DNA of 33,271 nt from Betaproteobacteria bacterium (GTDB lineage: Bacteria; Pseudomonadota; Gammaproteobacteria; Burkholderiales; SG8-41): the NCBI GenBank assembly GCA_900299145.1, contig OMIN01000145.1:1-33271 (forward strand). Reading direction: 5' to 3'. Below are positions 1 through 7,303 of this stretch, piece by piece. The notes below the pieces were generated by a model. It made no database searches. It was not told where the DNA came from and saw only the letters and a program-made list of their open reading frames with translations. Numbering within the stretch: position 1 is the first letter of the stretch; the number at the start of each line of letters is the position of its first letter. Both the position numbers and the translations under genes were made by a program.

Positions 1-108
1 GAACAGCTCATTCAGGCGGTGCTCAACGTCGCGCGCAATGCCGCGCAGGCGCTCACTGAAAACCACATCGAAGCAGGGCAAATCATTTTGCGCACACGCG
101 CCGCGCCG
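1..108 (+). pseudogene. NtrB/GlnL C-terminal (N-box) fragment in inverted orientation
   Basis: Plus-strand frame 1 reads EQLIQAVLNVARNAAQAL and continues to GQIILRTRA. This is the N-box start of the histidine-kinase ATPase domain of nitrogen sensor NtrB. The rest of ntrB (start, PAS-like domain, H-box) lies on the opposite strand immediately after it (108-563), so the two halves of one gene face each other. The similarity ends around base 105-110 in a short GC-rich stretch that both halves share. The piece is open at the window edge. Assignment to NtrB is confident. Whether the inversion is real or an assembly or amplification chimera cannot be decided from the sequence. Confidence 0.75.
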
Positions 109-563
109 CGAATGCCACCCAGCGGGTTCTTGATTTCGTGGGCGAGGTTACGCATCAGCTCGCGGTTGGCGGCGTTTTGATCGAACACGCGCTCTTCGCG
201 CGCGATGCGCAATTGCTGCTCGATCGGGCGGAATTCGACGATGCAGCCGTCGACATCAAACCCACTGTCGCGCTCGATGGGCGTGACAGTGCAGGTGAAG
301 TGCATGCGCGGACGGCCGCTGACGGCGATCAGCAAATCGTGCTCGGAAAAACTGCAATTGTTACGCCGCGCGTAATCCAGCGCCGCCGCCAGCACGTCGT
401 GATCGGTGAACACCTCGGCAATGCTCTGCCCCACGACATTGGCGTGCGAAAGTTCGAGCAGGTTTTCGGCGGCAGGATTCATATGGCGCAGCACATCGTC
501 GGTATCCACAAGGATCACCGCCGTGGCCAGCAAATCCAGTCCTGTCAGTGCAGCGGGGGTCAT
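108..563 (-). pseudogene. glnL: NtrB/GlnL nitrogen sensor kinase, N-terminal part (broken)
   Basis: The protein begins MTPAALTGLDLLATAVILVD and has a PAS-like sensor domain over roughly residues 10-110. It then has the phospho-acceptor H-box around residues 138-150, reading LAHEIKNPLGGIRGAA with the catalytic His. NtrB phosphorylates and dephosphorylates NtrC according to PII state and so controls glnA transcription. After GIRGAA the normal continuation (AQLL...) is lost. The frame instead runs into 30-odd unrelated residues and stops near base 12, because bases 1-108 carry the ntrB N-box on the other strand. Position downstream of glnA and a DUF4124 gene on the same strand fits the usual glnA-ntrB-ntrC order. 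As it stands the kinase lacks its ATP-binding domain. Confidence 0.85.
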
Positions 564-669
564 GGTGGTGATATCTCACCCCATGGTTGAGCAAGAAGCA
601 GGCCAGTTGTGTGGGCTGGCGCAGCCGGTTCCAAGCAATGCAGCGCGGGCGCGCTGCCTTCCAGGCGCC

Positions 670-1143
670 TTAGCGCAGGTTGCCTAGCTCCTTGCGCAGA
701 TTGGCGATATTGTCTTCGTGCAGTTTGACCTTTTTCTGGAACGGCTCGATGCGGTCCAGCATGCGCTGCGCATTGCGCTCGCTGCCCAGACGAATACTTT
801 CCTGCTCGGCCAGCTCTTTCTTGGCCACCTGCAGGTTGCGTTCCTCGTTGACAAGCTCGGTTTCGAGGATTTTCTTGCGGTCGTTGTCGCGCTGTTGTTG
901 CACCTGCGGCTCGACCTTGGGGAAATTGCCGGGCGTGGGCGTGCGCGCATCGCTGCCGCGAACCGGGGGCGGCGAGGAGACGATGGCAGGGGTGACCGTA
1001 ATCGGCTGGCAATTTTTCTGTTTGGCTTCGACCCTGTCGTTGGTGAACAGCACGTCGCCGTTGGGATTGACGCACTTGTAAACGTCCGCAAAAAGTGGCC
1101 CCGCGCTCACCGCCAGCAACACCGCGACAGAAAAACTACGCAT
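670..1143 (-). CDS. DUF4124-type exported protein with coiled coil
   Basis: A 157-residue protein with an N-terminal signal peptide (MRSFSVAVLLAVSAGPLFA). Next comes the short DUF4124 signature DVYKCVNPNGDVLFTNDRV, with a Cys pair that is probably oxidised in the periplasm (YKC and KNC). A proline-rich stretch follows. Residues ~85-157 are strongly charged and heptad-like (KKILETELVNEERNLQ...), suggesting a coiled coil. It lies between glnA and ntrB on the same strand, an arrangement seen in betaproteobacteria, and is probably co-transcribed with them. An in-frame ATG four codons upstream (1155) is an alternative start. I preferred 1143 because the signal peptide then has a normal n-region. 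The molecular role is unknown. Confidence 0.75.
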   Translation of the reverse strand: MRSFSVAVLLAVSAGPLFADVYKCVNPNGDVLFTNDRVEAKQKNCQPITVTPAIVSSPPPVRGSDARTPTPGNFPKVEPQVQQQRDNDRKKILETELVNEERNLQVAKKELAEQESIRLGSERNAQRMLDRIEPFQKKVKLHEDNIANLRKELGNLR

Positions 1144-1220
1144 CGCTAATCCCATGATTCCATGACGTGTGGAGAATAACGGTTCGCACTGTAGGCGGTT
1201 GACGGGGCAACAGCAAGCAA

Positions 1221-1242
1221 ATAACGTAACTATTTGTTATAT
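1221..1242 (-). repeat. AT-rich dispersed box, copy 1
   Basis: The minus strand reads ATAACAAATAGTTACGTTAT, a member of the AAACAAATASTTAC family found around ten times in the window. It sits ~80 bp upstream of the DUF4124 start and points toward it. The neighbouring CAAATA-N7-TATTTG also makes a small inverted repeat here. Confidence 0.5.
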
Positions 1243-1321
1243 AAGAATAATTATATTTGCACTATTTTGGTGCGTCAATAAGATCTGCGGGATTGCTGCT
1301 GTGGTGCAACGCACAATTCAC

Positions 1322-1359
1322 CAAAAACAAACGGCAACCCCGGAGTGCGGGATCGCCGT
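1322..1359 (-). terminator. Rho-independent terminator of glnA
   Basis: On the minus strand an approximately 12-bp stem (ACGGCGATCCCG pairing with CGGGGTTGCCGT, two G-U pairs) with a 5-base loop is followed by TTTGTTTTT. It lies ~65 bp past the glnA stop codon. A second strong hairpin (GCGCGCC-ATTGG-GGCGCGC, 1374-1392) sits between it and glnA. Confidence 0.75.
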
Positions 1360-1424
1360 CTAGTTTGGTGCATGCGCGCCATTGGGGCGCGCAGCTTATT
1401 CCAGGCAGAGCTTTTCGAACAGCC

Positions 1425-2837
1425 TTACAGGCTGTAGTACATCTGAAACTCGATCGGGTGCGTGGTCATGCGGAAGGCGGTGACTTCTTCCATCTTCAGC
1501 GCAATGTAGGCATCGATCATGTCATTCGAGAACACGCCGCCGCGCGTGAGGAACTCGCGGTCTTTGTCCAGATGCTCCAGCGCCATGTCGAGCGACGAGC
1601 ACACGTTCGGCACTTTCTTGGCTTCTTCCGGCGGCAGGTCGTAGAGGTTCTTGTCGATCGGATCGCCCGGGTTGATTTTGTTCTGCACGCCGTCAAGCCC
1701 CGCCATCATCATCGCGGTGAAGGCCAGGTACGGGTTCGCTGTCGGATCCGGGAAACGTACTTCGATGCGGCGCGCTTTCGGGCTTTGCACGAAGGGAATG
1801 CGGATCGACGCCGAGCGGTTGCGCGCGGAATAAGCCAGGTTGATCGGCGCTTCAAAGCCGGGCACCAGACGCTTGTAAGAGTTGGTGCCGGGGTTGGTAA
1901 TAGCATTCAGCGCCTTGGCGTGCTTGATGATGCCGCCGATGTAATGCAGCGCAAACTCCGACAGGCCGGCGTAACCGTTGCCGCTGAAGAGATTCTGTCC
2001 GCCCTTCCAGATCGACTGGTGCACATGCATGCCCGAACCGTTGTCGCCCACCACCGGCTTCGGCATGAAGGTCGCCGTTTTGCCATAGGAATGCGCCACG
2101 TTGTGCACGGTGTATTTCAGGATTTGCAGCCAGTCGGCGCGTTTTACCAGACTGTTGAACAGCGTGCCGATTTCGCATTGGCCCGGGGCCGCGACTTCGT
2201 GGTGATGCACTTCGACAGCAACGCCTTGCTCTTCCAGCGCGAGACACATTGCCGAGCGAATGTCTTGCAGCGAATCCACCGGCGGCACGGGAAAGTAACC
2301 GCCCTTCACCGGCGGACGATGGCCCATGTTGCCACCTTCGAAATCTTCACCGGAGGACCACGGTGCCTCGCTCGTCTTGATTTTCACCGCCGAGCCGGAC
2401 ATGTCGACGTTCCACGTCACCGAATCAAAAATGAAAAACTCGGGTTCCGGACCGAAGTAGGCAGTGTCACCCAGACCGCTCGATTTCAAATACGCCTCAC
2501 CACGCTTGGCCAGCGAACGCGGATCGCGGTCATAGCCCTTGCCATCGGACGGCTCAACCACGTCGCAGGTCAGGATCAACGTCGGCTCATCGGTGAACGG
2601 ATCCATGCGTTGTGAATCCGGATCCGGCATCAGCAGCATGTCGGAAGCCTGAATGCCTTTCCAACCGGCGATGGATGAACCGTCAAACGCATGGCCGTCG
2701 CTGAACTTGTCGGCGCCGAACATTTTGCTCGGCACGGAAACATGCTGCTCCTTGCCGCGGGTATCCGTAAAACGCAGGTCGACAAACTTGACCTCGTTAT
2801 CCTTGATTATTTTCAATACATCAGCGGCGTTAGCCAT
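1425..2837 (-). CDS. glnA: Glutamine synthetase, type I (GSI-beta)
   Basis: A 470-residue GlnA, full length for class I. It makes glutamine from glutamate, ammonia and ATP in the cytoplasm as a dodecamer. Visible signatures are the beta-grasp domain with FDGSSIAGW, the metal-binding [10 protein letters not shown] (~residue 127), the [10 protein letters not shown] catalytic segment (~264) and the ATP-site region [10 protein letters not shown]. The adenylylation tyrosine lies in [10 protein letters not shown] (Tyr399), so activity should be tuned by GlnE. The start is supported by an AGGAGAG ribosome-binding site 8 bases upstream. Nitrogen control at transcription is indicated by two NtrC-type sites 130-180 bp upstream, and a terminator follows the gene. 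Identification is certain. Confidence 0.98.
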   Translation of the reverse strand: MANAADVLKIIKDNEVKFVDLRFTDTRGKEQHVSVPSKMFGADKFSDGHAFDGSSIAGWKGIQASDMLLMPDPDSQRMDPFTDEPTLILTCDVVEPSDGKGYDRDPRSLAKRGEAYLKSSGLGDTAYFGPEPEFFIFDSVTWNVDMSGSAVKIKTSEAPWSSGEDFEGGNMGHRPPVKGGYFPVPPVDSLQDIRSAMCLALEEQGVAVEVHHHEVAAPGQCEIGTLFNSLVKRADWLQILKYTVHNVAHSYGKTATFMPKPVVGDNGSGMHVHQSIWKGGQNLFSGNGYAGLSEFALHYIGGIIKHAKALNAITNPGTNSYKRLVPGFEAPINLAYSARNRSASIRIPFVQSPKARRIEVRFPDPTANPYLAFTAMMMAGLDGVQNKINPGDPIDKNLYDLPPEEAKKVPNVCSSLDMALEHLDKDREFLTRGGVFSNDMIDAYIALKMEEVTAFRMTTHPIEFQMYYSL

Positions 2838-2892
2838 TTTTCGTCTCTCCTGACGGGTAAGAATGATTACAACAAAGCGCCACCTGCATCAG

Positions 2893-2936
2893 CATGAAGC
2901 ATGCCAAGCCAAAGTGGGGGAACGGCATTGTGCCAC
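2893..2936 (-). promoter_or_regulatory. Candidate sigma-54 promoter region of glnA
   Basis: The minus strand carries a good -24 element (TGGCAC, 2935-2930), but the expected -12 GC is replaced by GT. A second near-match (TTGGCAT...TGC, around 2908-2893) has one base too many between GG and GC. Neither is perfect. The position between two NtrC palindromes and glnA is what makes a sigma-54 promoter likely. Confidence 0.35.
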
Positions 2937-2966
2937 AAGGGAATTTCTATCTGTATAGAAGGCATG

Positions 2967-2985
2967 TTGCACCATAATAGTGCAA
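2967..2985. promoter_or_regulatory. NtrC binding site 1 upstream of glnA
   Basis: TTGCACCATAATAGTGCAA is a near-perfect dyad matching the NtrC pattern GCAC-N7-GTGC. It lies ~140 bp upstream of the glnA start codon. Together with the second dyad it occupies the 328-bp gene-free stretch 2838-3165, where nothing else gene-like is visible. Confidence 0.75.
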
Positions 2986-2998
2986 CACATAGAAAATC

Positions 2999-3015
2999 AG
3001 CACTGAAATGGTGCT
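2999..3015. promoter_or_regulatory. NtrC binding site 2 upstream of glnA
   Basis: AGCACTGAAATGGTGCT is a second GCAC-N7-GTGC dyad, centred 31 bp from the first. That is close to three helical turns and close to the spacing of the two strong NtrC sites of the enterobacterial glnA enhancer. Paired sites on one helix face favour cooperative binding of NtrC. Confidence 0.7.
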
Positions 3016-3060
3016 CAAGGGTGCATAACCTCCCCACGCACCATCACTGAATAATTACGC

Positions 3061-3077
3061 TTTTAAAACAGGTAGTT
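3061..3077 (+). repeat. AT-rich dispersed box, degenerate copy
   Basis: TTTTAAAACAGGTAGTT matches the AAACAAATASTTAC family weakly. It lies between glnA and the Bug gene and is the least certain copy. Confidence 0.25.
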
Positions 3078-3165
3078 AAATCGGCCTAACGAAATTGCCA
3101 CAAAGCCGTGCTCCATCGCTCCTGATGCAGGTTAAACTCGTTTCAAGGCCAGCAGGTATCGAGCG

Positions 3166-4140
3166 CTAATCCGGTTTCGCCCCCGACAGCTTGATCACCT
3201 TCGCCCACTTGGCGATTTCGGCCTGGATGAAAGCCGCGAACTCTTCCGGCTTATTGCCGACGGATTCGGCCGCTTGCGATTGAAAACGCTCCTTGATGTC
3301 GGCCATGCCGAGGACGCGCACGGAATCGGATTGTATTTTGTTGATCACGGCAGACGGTGTGTTTGCGGGAACCAGCAGTCCAAACCAGGCGGTGACTTCA
3401 AAGCCGGGCAGGCCAGCCTCGATCATCGTCGGCAGTTCCGGCACGCCCGTGAGGCGCTTTGCGCTGGTGACGGCGATGCCGCGCAGCTTGCCTTGCTGCA
3501 CGTAGCCCTGAACCACGGGTGCGTTGTGCATGACGTAATCGATTTGTCCGCCGATGGCGTCGATGGTCATTTGCGCGCTGGATTTATACGGCACGTGCAT
3601 GGTTTTCACGCCGGCCAGCACGTTGAATAGCTCGCCCGACAAATGCTGCGTGGTGCCGGCGCCGCCAGAGCCGAAGGTTAATTTGCCCGGGTTGCTTTTC
3701 GCCAGTGCGATGAACTCCTTGACGTTCTTTGCCGGCAGACTCGGATGCAGGCACACGATGTTCGGCGTCTTGGCCAGCAGCGTTACCGGCGCGAAATCTT
3801 TCACCGGGTCAAACGGCAGCTTGCCCATCAGCGTGGTGTTGATGGCGATCGGGCCGATGGTGTTAAAGAGTATCGAGTAGCCGTCCGGAGGCGCCTTCGC
3901 CACGCGCTCGGTGCCGATGTGGCCCGACGCGCCGACAACGTTGTCGATGACCACTGGCTGGCCCCACAACTCGGAGAGCTTCGGCCCCATCAGGCGCGAC
4001 AGAAAATCCGGCGCGCTGCCGGGTGGCGCGGGCAATATCAGGCGTACGGTTTTGGCGGGCCACGCCTGCGCGTGCGCCAGCGGCACGCATCCGAATGCGA
4101 GAGACATCAACACCAGCGGCCGTACGCGGGCAAATTTCAT
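3166..4140 (-). CDS. Bug/TctC-family tripartite tricarboxylate solute-binding protein
   Basis: A 324-residue periplasmic binding protein with signal peptide MKFARVRPLVLMSLAFGCVPLAHA. The mature part has the family hallmarks: WPAKTVRLILPAPPGSAPDFLSR, the VIDNVVGASGHIGTERVA segment, APPDGYSILF, a TFGSGGAGTTQHLSGELF ligand-loop region and the MHVPYKSSAQ motif. These proteins capture carboxylates or other small organic acids for TctAB permeases, but most are orphans and the ligand cannot be read from sequence. It is more divergent than the four Bug proteins at 24105-32737 and has no permease next to it. The ATG at 4140 has a GGAG ribosome-binding site; the open frame runs 26 codons further upstream but those residues are not a signal peptide. 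Confidence 0.9.
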   Translation of the reverse strand: MKFARVRPLVLMSLAFGCVPLAHAQAWPAKTVRLILPAPPGSAPDFLSRLMGPKLSELWGQPVVIDNVVGASGHIGTERVAKAPPDGYSILFNTIGPIAINTTLMGKLPFDPVKDFAPVTLLAKTPNIVCLHPSLPAKNVKEFIALAKSNPGKLTFGSGGAGTTQHLSGELFNVLAGVKTMHVPYKSSAQMTIDAIGGQIDYVMHNAPVVQGYVQQGKLRGIAVTSAKRLTGVPELPTMIEAGLPGFEVTAWFGLLVPANTPSAVINKIQSDSVRVLGMADIKERFQSQAAESVGNKPEEFAAFIQAEIAKWAKVIKLSGAKPD

Positions 4141-4297
4141 TGCGGCTCCGAAAAATGATTGAAAAATCGTCGAACCCGCGCATGGACCGAAAACCGGGCA
4201 CGCCTTTCGCGCCCACACGCGAGGTGCGATGGTTGCACATCACCCCGCCGCGTGTCACCGGCCGCGCCAGCGGCAATCAGGGCTCAAAAATTTACAT

Positions 4298-4326
4298 AAT
4301 AAAAACAGATACTTATATTGCCATCC
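4298..4326 (+). repeat. AT-rich dispersed box, copy 2
   Basis: AATAAAAACAGATACTTATA followed by TTGCCATCC. It matches the copy at 13115-13143 at about 25 of 29 positions, including the shared GCCATCC end. It lies ~75 bp upstream of the rhodanese gene, pointing toward it. Confidence 0.55.
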
Positions 4327-4401
4327 AAAATATACCGCCAACACCGCGCGTCGGTTACACTGCGCGTTTTGCGTAACCATACCGCGCAGCGGATACCCGA
4401 C

Positions 4402-4851
4402 ATGAACACTGACGACATACTCAAAACCGCCAAGGAACGCGGCAAACAAATGGGCCTGCCTTATGCCGGCGCGTTGACACCCGCGGAAGCGCACGAGCTG
4501 ATGCAACACGATGCAAATGCCAAACTCGTCGACGTGCGTTCGCGCGCCGAGTGGGATTGGGTGGGCCGCGTGCCAAACGCCGTCGAAGTCGAACTGCTGG
4601 CGTGGCCCGGCAGCCGCCCCAATGCGGCGTTCGCGCAGGAGCTCGCGCAAAAAGTGCCCAAGGACGCCATCGTGATGTTTTTATGCCGCAGCGGCGGCCG
4701 CTCCCACAACGCGGCCGGCATGGCCACGCAGGCGGGCTTTGCCAACTGCTACAACGTGCTTGAAGGCTTCGAAGGCGACCGCGACGCCAACGGCCACCGC
4801 AACACTGTCGGTGGCTGGCGCGCGGCGGGCTTGCCGTGGGTGCAGGGGTAA
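4402..4851 (+). CDS. Single-domain rhodanese-like sulfurtransferase
   Basis: A 149-residue cytoplasmic protein made of one rhodanese domain. The active-site loop is CRSGGRS with catalytic Cys95. Upstream it has the typical LVDVRSRAEWDWVGRVPNA segment (Asp44-Arg46) and downstream a Gly-rich NVLEGFEGD. Rhodanese domains carry a persulfide on the Cys and move sulfur to thiols, cyanide or biosynthetic partners; the partner here is unknown. The start ATG has only a weak upstream purine stretch (AGCGGA). The gene is followed by a palindromic intergenic repeat and a DJ-1 family gene on the same strand, with ~107 bp between them, so they need not be one operon. Confidence 0.92.
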   Translation: MNTDDILKTAKERGKQMGLPYAGALTPAEAHELMQHDANAKLVDVRSRAEWDWVGRVPNAVEVELLAWPGSRPNAAFAQELAQKVPKDAIVMFLCRSGGRSHNAAGMATQAGFANCYNVLEGFEGDRDANGHRNTVGGWRAAGLPWVQG

Positions 4852-4882
4852 ATGCGAGGAAAAAGGCTGGAATAACTTCTCC

Positions 4883-4912
4883 ACCGTCATTCCGGCGAAA
4901 GCCGGAATCCAG
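4883..4912. repeat. REP-like palindromic intergenic repeat
   Basis: The perfect hairpin ATTCCGGCGAAAGCCGGAAT has 8-bp arms and a GAAA loop, flanked by GTC and CCAG. This is the widespread proteobacterial GTCATTCC(G/C)GCGAAAGC-type intergenic repeat. It lies between the rhodanese and DJ-1 genes. Confidence 0.7.
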
Positions 4913-4957
4913 TGCGTAACAACGATGCGCAGCATCGTCTAACTTGGAAAGCACACC

Positions 4958-5542
4958 ATGAAAACCGCCTTCATTGTCTTCGACAACATGACCTTTCTCG
5001 ATTTCATCGGTTTTTATGACGCGGTGACGCGCCTGAAAACCATGAAATTCATGGACGACTTTTCCTGGAACGTTTGCGCGCGCGCAGGCCAACCCAACGC
5101 GCAAGTCACCGACGATCGCGGGCTTAAAGTCGTAGCCGACACCGTGGGCGGCTCGCTCGCCGGTTACGACATGCTGTTCATCCCCGGCGGATTTGGCACG
5201 CGCACGTTGCAGCACGATCGCGCCTTCGTCGACTGGATCGCCACCGCCAAAGACGTGCCGCTCAAAACCTCCGTGTGCACCGGCTCACTGCTGCTGGGCG
5301 CAGCGGGTTTTCTCAAGGGCAAGCGCGCCACCAGTCACCCGGGCGCTTACGAGGAAGTGGAACCCTACTGTGCCACGGTGCTGCAACAACGCATCGTCGA
5401 CGAAGGCGCGCTGATCACCGGTGGCGGCGTCAGCACGTCAATTGATCTGGGGCTGCACGTGGTGGAGCGTCTGATGGGCAATGCGGGAAAGGATGCGCGC
5501 ACGCGCGTGGCGAAGCAGATGGATTATCCGTACGGCAGCTAA
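4958..5542 (+). CDS. DJ-1/PfpI family protein (isonitrile-hydratase-like)
   Basis: A 194-residue single-domain DJ-1/PfpI protein. The nucleophile elbow SVCTGSLLLGAAG places Cys107 followed by Thr108. Asp15 in TFLDFIG and the IPGG segment (residues 75-78) complete a site resembling isonitrile hydratase InhA (Asp, Cys, Thr). ATSHPGAYEEVEPY follows, as in the AmiF/AraC-type members of this superfamily. There is no helix-turn-helix domain, so it is not a transcription factor. Start ATG has GGAAA eight bases upstream. Substrate is not predictable. It ends 22 bp from a convergent gene. Confidence 0.85.
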   Translation: MKTAFIVFDNMTFLDFIGFYDAVTRLKTMKFMDDFSWNVCARAGQPNAQVTDDRGLKVVADTVGGSLAGYDMLFIPGGFGTRTLQHDRAFVDWIATAKDVPLKTSVCTGSLLLGAAGFLKGKRATSHPGAYEEVEPYCATVLQQRIVDEGALITGGGVSTSIDLGLHVVERLMGNAGKDARTRVAKQMDYPYGS

Positions 5543-5564
5543 GCCACGCGCGCTAGTTCGCGGG

Positions 5565-6089
5565 TTATTTCCCGAGCCGCGCCGTAAATGGCGCATAAAA
5601 AAATCCCGCGCCAGCCGCCTTCACGCGGGCAGACGCCAACGCCGAGATATCCAGCACCACCACCGCGCGATACGGTGTGGTCTGATGCAACCCCACCGCC
5701 TTTAACCACAGCGGCTTGCCGCCAAACGGTATTGCGCGATCCGGCGATGCGCTATCCACCGCATACACGCATTGCCCCTCGTTCACCAGCGGAACGTCAT
5801 CCGCGCCCTCAAACAGGTTGCGCGTCCACAGGTGGTAATCGCCATGAAATCGCACGCTCTGGCTGCCGCCGCCGCCAATGCCTTTGTAACCCTCGCTTTG
5901 ATACACATCGGCGGAGACCACCGAATACATCGCCAGAAAGCGGTGCGGCGTTTCATCGATGGCCTTGAAACGCTGCGCGCTGCCAAAGCCCGGCACGCTC
6001 ATCAGCTTGTGCAGATAACCGGAATACCACTCGTGCCACGCGGGTTCGGTTTGCGGATTGGCGAAAACGTGATCGACCATGTAGATCAT
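5565..6089 (-). CDS. Uncharacterised protein, ferredoxin-like fold suspected
   Basis: A 174-residue soluble protein of unknown function. The N-terminus (MIYMVDHVFANPQTEPAWHE...LMSVPGFGSAQRFKAI) resembles dimeric alpha/beta-barrel proteins (EthD/antibiotic monooxygenase type), with the usual strand, helix, PGF turn and AQRF strand. A second half (RFLAMYSV...TTPYRAVVVLDI) could be a repeat of the fold. No catalytic motif is evident. I chose the ATG at 6089 because similarity-like sequence starts there; the frame is open to 6203, but those residues are basic and unlike the rest. It is convergent with the DJ-1 gene. Treat the fold as inference. Confidence 0.6.
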   Translation of the reverse strand: MIYMVDHVFANPQTEPAWHEWYSGYLHKLMSVPGFGSAQRFKAIDETPHRFLAMYSVVSADVYQSEGYKGIGGGGSQSVRFHGDYHLWTRNLFEGADDVPLVNEGQCVYAVDSASPDRAIPFGGKPLWLKAVGLHQTTPYRAVVVLDISALASARVKAAGAGFFYAPFTARLGK

Positions 6090-6257
6090 GGGAAAGCCTG
6101 TTGTTTTTTCTGTTGTTGCGGAATGGGTGCAAACGAATCGGGATTGTCGCAAGTTTGCGAGGGCCGCGCGGCACAGGCGCACGGCGAGAGCGACTACGTA
6201 CATTCCGGAAATCGCGCGGAACGCTGGCAGCGTGGCAGCCCAAAATTTTTGGAAATT

Positions 6258-6281
6258 ATGTAACTATCTGATTTTATTTAA
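6258..6281 (-). repeat. AT-rich dispersed box, copy 3
   Basis: The minus strand reads AAAATCAGATAGTTACAT, a member of the AAACAAATASTTAC family, ~170 bp upstream of the gene at 5565-6089 and pointing to it. Confidence 0.45.
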
Positions 6282-6356
6282 ATTATTATAATTTATCTGA
6301 CACGATTTTGCGACTTTACAGCGTTTCGGTTTAGAAAAATTCATCGAGATTTCCGC

Positions 6357-6397
6357 TGAAATTAGTCCATTCGGGCTATTGCAGTACCGAAAAACCG
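6357..6397 (+). promoter_or_regulatory. PEP-CTERM upstream element, copy 1
   Basis: Contains CGGGCTATTGCAGTACCG preceded by AAATTAGTCCATT. The same block precedes the two following PEP-CTERM genes (7187-7240, 7950-8003) at similar distance from the start codon, which marks it as a shared promoter or operator. With copy 3 of the AT-rich box it accounts for the 370-bp gene-free stretch 6090-6462. Confidence 0.65.
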
Positions 6398-6462
6398 GGA
6401 TGACAATTTCAACCGAATGCCAAGGACATTGTGTTCTTGGGCACAGCGACAGGAGAGGCACA

Positions 6463-7038
6463 ATGATACGGAAACTTTTGGCGGGTACTGCGGTGGGGCT
6501 GGCGCTTTCGACCAGCGCTGCTGCACAAGTCCAATGGAGTGGCAACGGCCACTATTACGAATATGTGCAACGAGCGGCAACGTGGGCAGATGCGTTTTCA
6601 GATGCAAACTCACGTACCTACTTGGGCTTGCAAGGTTATTTAGCCACGGTAACGTCGAACGACGAAAATGAATTCGTTTCGGGCACTGTCGCTGGCAATC
6701 AACAAGCTTGGTTAGGTGGTTCGGACGCCGGCAACCCCGTCAACAATTGGACTTGGCGTAATGGTCCCGAAGCAGGCCAAGCCTTCTCGTTTACGGCTTG
6801 GTCCGGCGGCGAGCCCAACAACTGCTGCGGCGGCGAAGACTATGTCGTCACCAACTGGGGTTTTCACACATGGAACGATATCGGCGCGCCTGCCTTTCCT
6901 AATCACTCCGTCGGTTATGTTGTTGAGTATTCGAATCTATCCGCTGTCCCTGAACCCGAAACTTACGCCATGATGCTTGCTGGCTTGGGTCTGCTCGGTT
7001 TCGCCGCGCGACGCCGCAAGCAAAAAGTGGCTGCGTAA
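6463..7038 (+). CDS. PEP-CTERM protein with C-type lectin-like domain (1)
   Basis: A 191-residue exported protein. Residues 1-22 (MIRKLLAGTAVGLALSTSAAA) are a signal peptide. Residues ~28-158 form a C-type lectin-like domain: AWLGGSDAGN, NNWTWRNGPEAGQ, the sugar-binding-type EPNN, WND, and a final VGYVVEYS strand. The C-terminus is a full PEP-CTERM sorting tail: VPEPETYAMM (from residue 162), a hydrophobic helix and the basic ARRRKQ cluster. Exosortase cleaves such tails at the membrane and the protein is usually displayed or released with exopolysaccharide. ATG 6463 has an AGGAGAG site; the longer open frame has no signal-peptide start. It is a tandem paralogue of the next gene. No exosortase gene is in the window. 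Confidence 0.93.
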   Translation: MIRKLLAGTAVGLALSTSAAAQVQWSGNGHYYEYVQRAATWADAFSDANSRTYLGLQGYLATVTSNDENEFVSGTVAGNQQAWLGGSDAGNPVNNWTWRNGPEAGQAFSFTAWSGGEPNNCCGGEDYVVTNWGFHTWNDIGAPAFPNHSVGYVVEYSNLSAVPEPETYAMMLAGLGLLGFAARRRKQKVAA

Positions 7039-7066
7039 TCTGCGGTTACTTTTCCGCATCAAACAA

Positions 7067-7090
7067 AAAACCCGCTTTGGCGGGTTTTTT
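7067..7090 (+). terminator. Terminator of PEP-CTERM gene 1
   Basis: Stem AAACCCGC-TTTG-GCGGGTTT followed by further Ts. It lies 30 bp past the stop and is near-identical to the terminator at 8748-8770 along with the preceding TAATCTGCGG sequence. Confidence 0.9.
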
Positions 7091-7186
7091 ATCGCCAGTG
7101 TTTTGTCGAACGGATGGGGTGCGGCACCATTGCTGGTTCCTGCCGCTTCATGGTTTGGAATCCATCAAAGCATTGTGAAAAAATAG

Positions 7187-7240
7187 TGCAAGAAGCACAT
7201 CAAATTAGTTCTTTTGGGCTATTGCCGTACCGGTAAACCC
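7187..7240 (+). promoter_or_regulatory. PEP-CTERM upstream element, copy 2
   Basis: The core TTGGGCTATTGCCGTACCGG is preceded by CACATCAAATTAGTTC. The 54-bp block is almost identical to copy 3 (7950-8003) and clearly related to copy 1. It ends ~60 bp before the start codon. Confidence 0.75.
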
Positions 7241-7303
7241 GAGAGAGAATTTACGCGTATCCCATCGAATTTGGGACTCTGGTGCTGTAATAGGAGAGTC
7301 AAA

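Noticed and set aside
1257-2615. Long open frame (452 codons) opposite glnA
   Set aside because: It is antisense to the fully conserved glnA, has no recognisable domain and reflects high GC at third positions. The same applies to the frames antisense to thiC (13454-14329, 14396-15172), tolC (16242-17756) and the last Bug gene (31775-32833).
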